Shown here: one piece after another, positions 7,579-16,340 of the stretch
Layout: the number at the start of each line of letters is the position of its first letter
Position numbering within the stretch: position 1 is the stretch's first letter
NCBI RefSeq assembly: GCF_028898845.1
Contig: NZ_CP118574.1
Coordinates: forward strand, 806,001 to 870,000
Length of the DNA stretch: 64,000 nt
Reading direction: 5' to 3'
Origin: Streptomyces sp. WZ-12
GTDB taxonomy: Bacteria > Actinomycetota > Actinomycetes > Streptomycetales > Streptomycetaceae
Notes under the pieces: generated by a model
Databases searched by the model: none
Told to the model about the DNA's origin: nothing
What the model saw: the letters and a program-made list of their open reading frames with translations, nothing else
Program-made: the position numbers and the translations under genes

Positions 7579-10209
7579 TCAGCTCGGTGTGGACTCGGTG
7601 ACGGCCGCGCCGTGGGGTTGGGCGTTCCGCAACGGCGGTCGGCTGCCGTTCGTCGGACCGGGCGCCGGTGCGGTGTCTGTGGGTGCCGTGCGCTGGCTGC
7701 GGTTGCCCTGCGTCTGCACGGCGGGGTTCCCCGCCCACCGGGCGTTCCGGGGTACCTCTTCGCCCTTCATCAGGAAGGAGTCGGCAGCCAGTACGGCGCC
7801 CTCTTCCATCGTCACGCCGTAGTGCACCAGCGCGCCGACCCCGACGGTGCATCCGGCGCCGAGCGTGCTGTGGTCGGACTTGAAGGTGCCGTCCTCCTGA
7901 GAGTGGCACTGGATCTTGCTGCCGGCGTTCAGGGTGCAGTCGTCGCCGATGGTGGCGAGGGTTCGTTCGGTGAGGTAGCAGCCGTCGTCGAAGACCCGAC
8001 GGCCGAGCCGGACGCCCAACATCCGCCACAGGACGTTCTTGAACGGGGTGCCGTTGAACGCGTTGAAGTGGGTGTCGGGCACCTTCCACAGTCGCTCTTG
8101 GTGCCAGAAGTGCGGGTCGTAGATGGAGCGCACCTGTGGTTGTAGCGGGCGGAACCGTGTCAGGCACCGTTCGACCAGGGCGTAGTAGCCGGCGGTGAAG
8201 ACCATGGCGCTCACCAGGAACCCGGCGTCCAGCACGTTGCCGAGCCAGTCCTCGCGGCTGGCGGTCGCCACGCTCAGCACGGTCAGGCCGAAGAAGTGCA
8301 CCCAGCGGATGAGTAGGACCAGGCCCATGGTGCGGAGGTTGTACCGGTTCTTGGCGGCCAGGCGGCTGCGCAGTTCGTCGCCGCTGCGCAGGTGGTCGAA
8401 GCGGCTGTCGCGCTCCACCGTCCGCGGGATCTCAAAGGGCGGCGAGCCCAACAGCCCCACGCCCTCCCGGATTTCGCCGTCGAGCGGCACCATCACCTTG
8501 GTGGCCAACAGGCAGTTGTCGCCGGTCCGACCGCCGGGCGGATAGGCGATGAAGTTGCCGAGGAAGTTCTGCTTGCCGATCGTGGTGGGCACGACACTGA
8601 AGGACGTGCCGGAGAACTCGGCGTTCATGATGGACAGTCCGTCGGCGACCATCGTGCCGCTGCCGACGCTGTTGGAGAACGGTGACTCGTGTTGTACGGC
8701 GCTACCGAAGTTCGAGCCGGTCTGCTCGACGTGGGAGAGGTCGTACCCCAGGCTCCGCAGGTAGTGGACGATGTAGGAACTGTCGCCGAACAGCCAGATG
8801 AAGAACTTCAGGTTGGTCATCCGCGCGACCGAACGGTGCACCGCGTAGCGGAAGCCGTACAGCGGATACACCACGCCGGGCTTGATGACCCGGTGCATCA
8901 CGCGTGGGACGGTGGTCAGCACCGCCAGTCCGACGAGGACGAAGCCGAAGAACAGCACGAGGGAGAGCAGTAGGGCGTTGAGGTAGAACACCGGTGAGGT
9001 GAGAGGCTGTTCGTCCAGGTCGCCCTGGCCTCCCAGCACGGGCACGCCGCTCCAGAGCAGGGAGAAGAGCGAGATGGTCAACGGCACGGTGATCAGCAGG
9101 GTCTTGGCGAGGGTGATCACACCGAAGGCGGCTCGTCGAAGGGTGCCGCACTGGGCCGGTGCGACCCGGACGTAGTTGAGCTCCGTGGGCTGCGCCGGCG
9201 AGCCGTGCCACCGTCGGCCGGCCGGCACGGTCTCACCGCGTTGGAGAGTGGAGGTGTGGCCGAGTTGGGCCCCGTCGCCCATCGCGGTGTCGATGTCCAA
9301 CACGGTCCGCTCGCCGATGAAGACGGTGCGGCCGAGGGTGACTGTGCCGGTCTGGATCCGCCCGGCGTGGGCCCGGTAGCAGAGGAAGAACGAGTCCTTG
9401 CGGAGCACGCTGCCGGTGCCGATGGTGAGCAGGTCGGTGCAGACGGGGACATGGTGGGAGAGGATCGTGACGTGCTTGCCGATCTTCGCGCCGAGGGCCC
9501 GGAGATAGAGCACATAGGCGGGGCTGCCGATGAGCAGCACTATCGGGTTGGCGTGCACCAACACCTTCACGATCCAGAAGCGCAGATACGTCACTCCCCA
9601 GACCGGGAACTCGCGGGGCGTCCACCGCCCGATGAGGATCCACTTGACCATGACCGGAAACGAGCACAGGCCGACGAATTCGGCGCTGCCGAAGGCGATG
9701 GCCCGCCCGTAGACTCCGACCGGTCCCGAACCTCTGGAAACCCAGGTGTAGCCCCTCGTGGTGGCGAGCGCGATGAGGTAGGAATACCCCAGGAAGAACG
9801 CCAACTGCGCGGCGCCACACGCCACATAGCGGACCGTACTTCCGGGGCGCGGCGCTTCTACCGGGATCTCCGCATGAGCGGTGGACACGGCTGCGGGCTC
9901 GGGGATGGCATCGGCCAATGCCGCCGCCAGGCTTCGGATCGTGGAGTGCTTGTAGACGTCCTTCATCGATACCGATGGCAGGTCGTCGCGTTTTCTGACG
10001 CGGGCACAGAAATGTGCCATCACCAGCGAGTCCGCGCCCAGATCGTCAAAGAAATGACCGTCGACCGACACTTGTTCGACGCGCATGACTTCGACCAGTA
10101 GCGCGGAAAAGTCTTTCTCCAGGTCAACCGTCGTTCCGTTGCCGCCACTTGCTGTCGACGTGGTTTCGGTCGACGCACCTCTCGCGACATCAGCGGATTC
10201 TCTACCCAC
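7579..10209 (-). CDS. Pls/PosA-type carrier-membrane-beta-helix protein without adenylation domain
   Basis: The 876-residue chain begins with a phosphopantetheine carrier domain (about 28-102; attachment Ser61 in LGADSLVMAH). It then alternates pairs of membrane helices with three left-handed beta-helix (hexapeptide-repeat) domains at roughly 235-330, 500-590 and 740-845. This is the T-TM-C1-TM-C2-TM-C3 layout known from epsilon-poly-lysine synthetase (Pls) and relatives, whose C domains join amino acids into isopeptides at the membrane. The N-terminal adenylation domain of those enzymes is absent, so activation must come from another protein or the enzyme has another use. The GTG start has AGGAG six bases upstream. 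Probably the first gene of the operon ending with the SbnA-like enzyme. Confidence 0.85.
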   Translation of the reverse strand: MGRESADVARGASTETTSTASGGNGTTVDLEKDFSALLVEVMRVEQVSVDGHFFDDLGADSLVMAHFCARVRKRDDLPSVSMKDVYKHSTIRSLAAALADAIPEPAAVSTAHAEIPVEAPRPGSTVRYVACGAAQLAFFLGYSYLIALATTRGYTWVSRGSGPVGVYGRAIAFGSAEFVGLCSFPVMVKWILIGRWTPREFPVWGVTYLRFWIVKVLVHANPIVLLIGSPAYVLYLRALGAKIGKHVTILSHHVPVCTDLLTIGTGSVLRKDSFFLCYRAHAGRIQTGTVTLGRTVFIGERTVLDIDTAMGDGAQLGHTSTLQRGETVPAGRRWHGSPAQPTELNYVRVAPAQCGTLRRAAFGVITLAKTLLITVPLTISLFSLLWSGVPVLGGQGDLDEQPLTSPVFYLNALLLSLVLFFGFVLVGLAVLTTVPRVMHRVIKPGVVYPLYGFRYAVHRSVARMTNLKFFIWLFGDSSYIVHYLRSLGYDLSHVEQTGSNFGSAVQHESPFSNSVGSGTMVADGLSIMNAEFSGTSFSVVPTTIGKQNFLGNFIAYPPGGRTGDNCLLATKVMVPLDGEIREGVGLLGSPPFEIPRTVERDSRFDHLRSGDELRSRLAAKNRYNLRTMGLVLLIRWVHFFGLTVLSVATASREDWLGNVLDAGFLVSAMVFTAGYYALVERCLTRFRPLQPQVRSIYDPHFWHQERLWKVPDTHFNAFNGTPFKNVLWRMLGVRLGRRVFDDGCYLTERTLATIGDDCTLNAGSKIQCHSQEDGTFKSDHSTLGAGCTVGVGALVHYGVTMEEGAVLAADSFLMKGEEVPRNARWAGNPAVQTQGNRSQRTAPTDTAPAPGPTNGSRPPLRNAQPHGAAVTESTPS

Positions 10210-11485
10210 CTGAGCTCCTTGAGCACCTAATGCCCGTACCTGCGGGCTGAATTCGATTCACGAAGCACGCGACCGCAATGCGTCATGGCGACGCGGTCGG
10301 CAGAAATCGCGCCGTGGCACGGCGAGTTGGCGTGCGCGAATCCGGCCCGATCATTAGGCCGTGCGCCGGCGTCACGTCCGAGCAGGAATGCCCCGGGTCT
10401 CCCCTGCACGGTCGCCGGCAGCACACCGGGCACCGACGGCCCGATCGGCGGGCTCATCCGCATCGCACCAGGTCGCACCGACCGTGGACCACCCCGACGA
10501 TGCGCCGCATCGACACCTCGCGCCTGCCCCGCGCAGCCGTCGATGGAGCCGCTCACCGTTTTCCGGGGCCACTCTCCCCGCACGGCGAAGACGCCCGGCC
10601 CCCCGCCCCTAACCGAGGCCGGAAATCCTCACACGAGGACACAGCAACTCCCCCGCACCCACGGGAACACTGCGCTCCCAGCTTTCACCGACCAGCCGAC
10701 GACGCAACCGAGGAAACCGCACGACGACCCATCCGCGACCCATCGCACGACCTCGAACATTCATCTCGGATCAGTTCCGACAGAAGTCGGGCGCCGGACC
10801 AAGTTTCCCGCACACAGCCTCCCCCTTTCTGATCCAACTGAACGCGATCGTTGAAGAACGTAGGGTCTATACCGTTGGCAAGCCAGCCAGGTGCAGGCCA
10901 ACCAAAATTGCACACTTACGCAGAATAGAAAACGATCAAACTCGCGCCACCAAAAAGGTTTGGCCACGACATGACGCAACATGACACAGCGTCCACCACC
11001 TGCCCTTCCGCGCCCTCCCGAACTCACCAAAGCCCGGAAGTCCACCACACCATCCACTCCCGCAAAGTAAGACAAAAGCAACTATTGGGACATAGCTAGC
11101 TCAAATCAATGAATACTTATCAATGCACACAATCAAGAACTCTAGGCTTGAGTGGTGCGCCCATAAACGCTCGCCCGGACTGGCGCAAAGCAGCCGAAGC
11201 GGCAGGTATCGTGAATAAAGATTCGCCCCAGCTCCGGTAACGGCACACCCGCCCCGGTAAACTCACCACCAGGCCGCTCGGAAAATACGCTTATCGCGTC
11301 CTTTTGGCATTCTTTCCACTAGCCGAGGTGCGGCCCGGGTGAGAAGTAGATCCACATTCGCCCCTGCCGACAAAGCGCCCTGGTCACGGGATCCGCGGGC
11401 GGGCCAACCCCAGTCCAGCAATCCGACACCGGCACCATCATGAGCGCCCGACCACGACTATGTCTGCCAACTATATGATCCAGCC
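10210..11485. other. 1.28-kb intergenic region, partly AT-rich
   Basis: No supportable gene. From about 10840 to 11460 the base composition falls well below the surroundings, with A/T runs such as CACCAAAAAGGTTTGG. ATCAATG is repeated at 11105-11111 and 11119-11125, 14 bp apart. The region separates the divergent carrier-protein operon and LysR gene, so it must contain their promoters; the AT-rich part may also be a protein-binding or horizontally acquired segment. Confidence 0.5.
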
Positions 11486-12403
11486 ATGACCGATATGATG
11501 GACGATATCAGCCTGACGAAACGGTTGCTGGAGCAGTTTTTGGTGGTGGCCGAGGAGAAGCACTTCGGTCGTGCCGCGGAGCGGCTTTCCATGAGCCAAC
11601 CGCCGCTGAGCCAGTCGATCCAGCGCCTGGAACGCGGCCTGGCCGTGCGGCTGTTCGAGCGCAGCCCGGGCGGCGTCCGTCTCACCGCGGCGGGGGAAGC
11701 CTTCGCCGTGGACGCCCGGCGACTCCTCGACGCACAGTCCGCGGCCATCGGGCGGGCCCGACGCATCGCGAGCGGCCTGGCGGGAGACGTCCGGGTGGGG
11801 TACGTGAGCATCCTCAGTCACCACTACCTTCCGGGACTCCTGCGCGCCGCGGCCGAGGAGTTGCCAGGACTTCGCATCCATCTGCATCAGGACTCCTCCG
11901 CCGCCGTCGCCGAGATGGTCCGCTCCGGCACCCTGGACCTCGGGTTCCTGCGCGACCCCTCACGCCTGTCAGACGAGCTCACCAGGCACGACTTCGCCGT
12001 CGAGCGGATCATCGCCGCGGTGCCGCACGACCACCCGCTGGCCGACGCCGACGAGATCAACCTGGGCTCGTTGGGCAACGAGGACTTCGTCCTGCCGGAC
12101 GCCACACAGCTCCCGGTGCTGGCCCAGCAGATTCAACTCGCCTGTAGCGAAGCCGGGTTCACGCCCCGGGGCCGCGCGGTGGCCGACGACCTCACCGGCC
12201 TGTTCAGCTATGTGGCCTCCGGACTGTGCATCGCCCTGTTGCCCGAACGCCTGCGGGACTTCGCCGTCCCCGGCGTCTCCTTCGTCATGCTCCACGGCGC
12301 GTCACGGCGCCTGGAGACCACCGTGGTCGCCGTGCGCCGCCCCGAGGCGGACGCGGCGGTCCTCCGCCTCTTGGAACTCATCAGCCGCCGCATGGCCGAG
12401 TAG
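11486..12403 (+). CDS. LysR-family transcriptional regulator
   Basis: The N-terminal winged helix-turn-helix is typical: LEQFLVVAEEKHFGRAAERL, SQPPLSQSIQRLE, then LFERSPGGVRLTAAGE (about residues 14-70). A periplasmic-binding-like effector domain follows (95-300) and the length of 305 fits the family. The gene is divergent from the Pls/PosA-like operon across the AT-rich gap. LysR proteins often control divergent neighbours, so this operon is the likely target. The effector is unknown. Confidence 0.93.
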   Translation: MTDMMDDISLTKRLLEQFLVVAEEKHFGRAAERLSMSQPPLSQSIQRLERGLAVRLFERSPGGVRLTAAGEAFAVDARRLLDAQSAAIGRARRIASGLAGDVRVGYVSILSHHYLPGLLRAAAEELPGLRIHLHQDSSAAVAEMVRSGTLDLGFLRDPSRLSDELTRHDFAVERIIAAVPHDHPLADADEINLGSLGNEDFVLPDATQLPVLAQQIQLACSEAGFTPRGRAVADDLTGLFSYVASGLCIALLPERLRDFAVPGVSFVMLHGASRRLETTVVAVRRPEADAAVLRLLELISRRMAE

Positions 12404-12562
12404 TCCGTCAACACGGGCCTGAAACCTGCTCACTTGGGCCGCGTCGCCCGCCAGCGGTGCGCGCCCAACGAGCGGGGCTACAACCGGACCTTAGCCAGGC
12501 TCCGGCGTGCGGCGCCTCCCCCACCACACGCAGCACCGTTCCCCTTCTCCCGCACGCCGGCC

Positions 12563-12649
12563 TCAGAAGACCAACTCGGCGATCAGCAGCACGAAGAACA
12601 TCGCGAACGACAGGGCCACCGCGGCCGCCAGTCGCCTGTGGACGTCCCC
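12563..12649 (-). pseudogene. Possible membrane-protein remnant in the 12404-12971 gap
   Basis: On the minus strand a short frame reads RRLAAAVALSFAMFFVLLIA then ELVF and a stop, which looks like the last membrane helix of a lost protein. A stop codon lies just upstream and no start is evident. Apart from the direct repeats at 12866-12897 I see nothing else in this 568-bp gap. Confidence 0.25.
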
Positions 12650-12865
12650 TCAAACGACCTGACGACGCCCCGGTCTCCGTGTTCCTCCGAGCTCCCCGAC
12701 CGGCGGGCGCCGCCTGGCTCCAACACTCGGGCCAATTCCCCCTCATCTTCCGACACACCTGCGGACATCACTCAGCGATTCCGCTGCTGGAAGCGCGTTG
12801 TGTACGGCCTCCGCGTCGGCCCTTGCGCCAGGGCCCCGTCGCGAAGTGGTCCCTGGTCCTTGGAC

Positions 12866-12897
12866 GTTGTCGAGAGGACTCGGGTGTTGTCGAGAGG
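12866..12897 (+). promoter_or_regulatory. Direct repeats upstream of the GlxA-type regulator gene
   Basis: GTTGTCGAGAGG occurs at 12866-12877 and again at 12886-12897, exactly 20 bp (about two helical turns) apart. The start of an AraC-type regulator is 75 bp further on. Spaced direct repeats are the usual AraC-family half-sites, so autoregulation is plausible. Confidence 0.45.
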
Positions 12898-12971
12898 GTG
12901 AGGCGCGCGATGGCGCGAATCGTGGGATGCCTGTCGTTGACGCCGTTGATCGGGGCGAGCAGGCTGAGGAC

Positions 12972-13943
12972 GTGCACCAACGCCGCATCGTGTTTGTGAT
13001 TTTCGACGGGTTCCAGGCATTGGATCTGGTGGGCCCGCATGAGGTGTTCCAGTACGCGGGGACGCTGGTGGGTGGTTATGACTGCCAAGTCCTGGCGCCC
13101 GGCGCCGGGCCGGTGCGGCCGTCCAGCGGACTGTCCGTCCACGCCGGATACGGTGTGGACGCTCTCGACCCGCGTGGCATCGACACCCTGGTGGTCACGG
13201 GCGGCCACGGCGTGGACCGCGCGGTGCGGGACGGCGCGCTGGTCGAGTGGGTCGCCGCGGCCGGGGCCTCGGCCCGCCGCGTGACGTCGGTGTGCAGCGG
13301 GGTGTTCCTGTTGGCGGCCGCCGGGCTCGTCGAGGGGCGCCGGGTCACCACCCATTGGTCCCGGGCCGACCAACTCGCCCGGCAGTACCCGCAACTGCGG
13401 GTGGACTGCGACCCGATCTTCATCAGGGACGGGCGGGTGTGGACCTCGGCCGGCGTGACGGCCGGCATGGATCTCGCGCTGGCCCTGGTGGAGGAGGACG
13501 TGGGCCGGGACATCGCCCATGCCGTCGCCCAGGAACTGGTGCTCTTCCTGCGTCGGCCCGGCGGCCAGTCACAGTTCAGCGTGCCGCTGTGGTCGCGCCA
13601 GCCGTCCAGCGATCCGGTCCGGGCCGTGGTCTCGGCGATCCATGCGGATCCCGGGGCTCGGCACGGGATCGCCGATCTCGCCGGGCACGCGGGCCTGAGC
13701 CCTCGTCACCTACAGCGCCGCTTCGCCGCCGAACTCGGCATCCCTCCCGCGGCGTTCGTGGAACGGGTGCGCGTGGAGGCCGCGCGTCGGGCCCTGGTCG
13801 ACGGCGAGGAGTCGGTCGAGGTCATCGCGCGTCGCTGCGGCTTCGGCACCGCGGAGACGCTGCGGCGTTCCTTCCACCGACAGGTCGGCGTCGCGCCGTC
13901 CGCATACCGGGATAGATTCCGAACCATCAAGGAGTACGCATGA
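12972..13943 (+). CDS. GlxA-family regulator: DJ-1/PfpI domain plus AraC HTH
   Basis: The chain starts HQRRIVFVIFDGFQALDLVG, the usual opening of a GATase1-like (DJ-1/PfpI) domain of about 190 residues. SVCSGVFLLAAAG marks the nucleophile elbow. The C-terminal ~100 residues are an AraC helix-turn-helix: IADLAGHAGLSPRHLQRRF and IARRCGFGTAETLRRSFHRQ. The GTG at 12972 fits the family N-terminus, although its GAGGA is very close; an ATG at 12927 would add 15 residues. The stop codon overlaps the next start (ATGA), so the downstream PfpI protein is translationally coupled and is probably functionally linked. Confidence 0.88.
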   Translation: MHQRRIVFVIFDGFQALDLVGPHEVFQYAGTLVGGYDCQVLAPGAGPVRPSSGLSVHAGYGVDALDPRGIDTLVVTGGHGVDRAVRDGALVEWVAAAGASARRVTSVCSGVFLLAAAGLVEGRRVTTHWSRADQLARQYPQLRVDCDPIFIRDGRVWTSAGVTAGMDLALALVEEDVGRDIAHAVAQELVLFLRRPGGQSQFSVPLWSRQPSSDPVRAVVSAIHADPGARHGIADLAGHAGLSPRHLQRRFAAELGIPPAAFVERVRVEAARRALVDGEESVEVIARRCGFGTAETLRRSFHRQVGVAPSAYRDRFRTIKEYA

Positions 13944-14653
13944 CGACGCGCAGGGCGCCTGGCGCGCACGGCACGACCTACGGGCTGTTGGTGTTCGACG
14001 GAGCCGAGGAACTGGACTTCGTCGGCCCCTGGGAGGTCTTCACCTCCTCCGCCATGCTCCGCGAGCAACAGGGCGGCGCGCAGCGGGACACCGCTGTGCT
14101 GATCGCCGAACGGCCAGGCACCGTCCGCTGCAACAAGGGTCTGCGGGTGTTGCCCGACCGCACCTTCGACGATCATCCGCCGCTCGACGTGCTGCTCGTG
14201 CCCGGTGGGAACGGCACCCGCACCCAGGTGTCCAACCCCGCGCTCATCGAGTGGATCCGCCGGACCTCCGCCCGGTCTGCCTGGACCACCAGTGTGTGCA
14301 CCGGTGCTCTGCTGCTGCACGAGGCGGGCCCGGCCCGTGGCCGCCGGGTGGCCACGCACCATGCGTTCGAGGACGCCCTTCAAGCGCGCGGAGACATCAC
14401 CGTGGTCCGCGACGCGCGCTACGTCGTCGACGGCCAACTGGCCACCAGCCAGGGCGTGTCCGCCGGAATCGACATGGCGCTGTGGCTGATCGGCCGGCTG
14501 CACGGCCGCGACCACGCCCGTGCCGTGCGCCGCTACATCCAGTACGAGCCCGCCCCGCCCTACCTCGCCGACGAGCCAAACGAGCCGGCCGGGATGGCCG
14601 GGATGGCCAGGACGAGCGGGCCGGCCGACTCGGAACAGCCGACGACCGCCTGA
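13940..14653 (+). CDS. DJ-1/PfpI-family protein, isonitrile hydratase-like
   Basis: A single-domain GATase1-like protein of 237 residues. It opens GLLVFDGAEELDFVGPWEVF and has the nucleophile elbow TSVCTGALLLHEAG with a conserved cysteine, then GVSAGIDMALWL. This pattern fits the ThiJ/PfpI group containing isonitrile (isocyanide) hydratases and regulator-linked enzymes; the real substrate is not shown. A polar C-terminal tail of about 30 residues is extra. The start overlaps the stop of the GlxA-type regulator by four bases, so the two are one unit. Confidence 0.82.
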   Translation: MTTRRAPGAHGTTYGLLVFDGAEELDFVGPWEVFTSSAMLREQQGGAQRDTAVLIAERPGTVRCNKGLRVLPDRTFDDHPPLDVLLVPGGNGTRTQVSNPALIEWIRRTSARSAWTTSVCTGALLLHEAGPARGRRVATHHAFEDALQARGDITVVRDARYVVDGQLATSQGVSAGIDMALWLIGRLHGRDHARAVRRYIQYEPAPPYLADEPNEPAGMAGMARTSGPADSEQPTTA

Positions 14654-14777
14654 GCGAGGGGACAGTCGGGGGGGAAAGCCAACGTGGCGGCCGACTGCAA
14701 GTCGACCGCCACTGTCCCATCCGACAACCAACGCCAACGCCGATCCGCAAACGCCCGGCGCGGCGCGCCTCATGGGG

Positions 14778-15611
14778 TCACGCGTCGTCGCCCCCGGCCG
14801 TCTTCTCGGACGCGTCGCGCTGCCGGCGCCGGGTGGCGATCAGGTAGACCGCCGCCGCGAGGAAGAGCGCGAGGGAGACCCAGTCGTTGAGGCGCAGGCC
14901 GAGGAAGTGGTTGGCGTGGTCGATGCGCAGCGCCTCGATCCAGGCCCGGCCGGCCGTGTAGGCCAGGACGTAGCAGGCGAACAACCGGCCGTTGCGGAGC
15001 CGGTAGCGGCGGTCGAGCCAGAGCAGCAGGGCCATCACGCCGACGTCCCACAACGACTCGTACAGGAACGTGGGGTGGTAGAACGCGACGTTCTCGTAGC
15101 CGGGCGGTCGGTGCGCGGGGTCGATGAGCAGCTTCCACGGCAGTGAGGTGGGGCCGCCGAAGAGTTCCTGGTTGAAGTAGTTGCCCCACCGGCCCATTGC
15201 CTGGGCCAGCACCAGGCCGGGCGCGGCGGCGTCGGCGAAGTCCGCCATTTTGATGCCGCGTCGACGGCAGCCCAGCCAGGCACCGAACGCCCCGAGTGCG
15301 ACGGCCCCAGGGATGCCCAGGCCGCCGTCCCAGACGTACAGGGCGCGGATGGGCTCGCGACCGGCGCCGAAGTACAGCTCCGGGTCGGTGATGACGTGGT
15401 AGAGACGCCCGCCGAGCAGGCCGAACGGCACGGCCCACACGGCGATATCGGCGATGTCATCGGCGACGCCGCCGCGCGCGGCCCATCGGCGGCGGGTGAG
15501 CCACACCGCCGCGAAGATCCCCGCGATGATGCAGAGCGCGTAGGCCCTGATCGGCACCGGACCCAGGTGCCAGACCCCCTGCGAAGGACTCGGCAGATAT
15601 GCCAGAACCAT
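14778..15611 (-). CDS. lgt: Prolipoprotein diacylglyceryl transferase
   Basis: Lgt transfers diacylglycerol from phosphatidylglycerol to the lipobox cysteine of prolipoproteins in the membrane. The 277-residue protein shows the family signatures GRWGNYFNQELFGGPT and HPTFLYESLWD, plus several membrane helices from AYALCIIAGIFAAVWL onward. The open frame extends far upstream, but the ATG at 15611 gives MVLAYLPSPSQGVWHLGPVP, the normal Lgt N-terminus. It diverges from the MarR gene. Streptomycetes often carry more than one Lgt; I cannot say whether this is the main copy. Confidence 0.93.
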   Translation of the reverse strand: MVLAYLPSPSQGVWHLGPVPIRAYALCIIAGIFAAVWLTRRRWAARGGVADDIADIAVWAVPFGLLGGRLYHVITDPELYFGAGREPIRALYVWDGGLGIPGAVALGAFGAWLGCRRRGIKMADFADAAAPGLVLAQAMGRWGNYFNQELFGGPTSLPWKLLIDPAHRPPGYENVAFYHPTFLYESLWDVGVMALLLWLDRRYRLRNGRLFACYVLAYTAGRAWIEALRIDHANHFLGLRLNDWVSLALFLAAAVYLIATRRRQRDASEKTAGGDDA

Positions 15612-15728
15612 CAACTCGACCACTCTCGACGTCAGACCCGGAAATGTTCCGGTGCGGGACCGCTCGACAATACATCGGGCACCGAAGCTCTTGGTCGTCG
15701 CACCGGACTCCGCGGTTAAAGTCCTCCC

Positions 15729-16226
15729 ATGCCACGTCAGTCCCGCCCCGATTGCCCACCGGCCTCGCCCTCCGAGGGTTCCACGGATGCCCGTCTGCTC
15801 ACCGAGGCCGTGACCCGACTGCGTCGCGCGCTGCGCGCCTCCATCCGCACGGACTATCCGTGGGAGCAACTCCCCATGGCCCAGGTCGAGTTGCTCCAGG
15901 TCCTCGCGGAGCACTCCCCGGCCCGGGTGAGCGATCTCGCCGCCCGTCAGCGCCTCGCCGCCAGCACCGTCAGCGGGCTGATCGGCCAGATGATCAATTC
16001 CGGGCTGGTGGCCCGGGGCGTCAATCCGTCCGATCGCCGGGCCTCCGTCGTCACCCTCACCGAGGCCGGCCGGACCCAGCTCACTGCCTGGACCGACGCT
16101 CATGAACGCCGCCTCGACGACGCGCTGGGCGCGCTCGGCGAGGCGGATCGCGCAGCCGTCCGCGCCGCCCTGCCCGCCCTGCTCCGCATCGCCGGGCATC
16201 TCGAAGGCGACGAGGCCGGCACGTAG
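15729..16226 (+). CDS. MarR-family transcriptional regulator
   Basis: A 165-residue protein with the MarR winged helix: LPMAQVELLQVLAEHSPARV, SDLAARQRLAASTVSGLIGQ and the wing VARGVNPSDRRASVVTLTEA. The ends form the dimerisation helices. It lies between divergent lgt and a convergent MFS exporter gene. MarR proteins commonly control a neighbouring drug exporter, so the MFS gene is a candidate target, although the two share no promoter. Confidence 0.92.
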   Translation: MPRQSRPDCPPASPSEGSTDARLLTEAVTRLRRALRASIRTDYPWEQLPMAQVELLQVLAEHSPARVSDLAARQRLAASTVSGLIGQMINSGLVARGVNPSDRRASVVTLTEAGRTQLTAWTDAHERRLDDALGALGEADRAAVRAALPALLRIAGHLEGDEAGT

Positions 16227-16340
16227 CCGGAGCTCCGGGTGCGCCGTGCGTGGGTTGGGCCTGCCCTGCTACTCCTCGTTGGGGCGCCCAGAGGTCAACA
16301 GCCCTCCCTCGACGGCGAGATGACCGGCTCACCCCGCCGC

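Noticed and set aside
15612..16199. Upstream extension of the Lgt frame
   Set aside because: The extra 196 residues overlap the divergent MarR gene antisense and do not look like Lgt; the ATG at 15611 gives the normal N-terminus.
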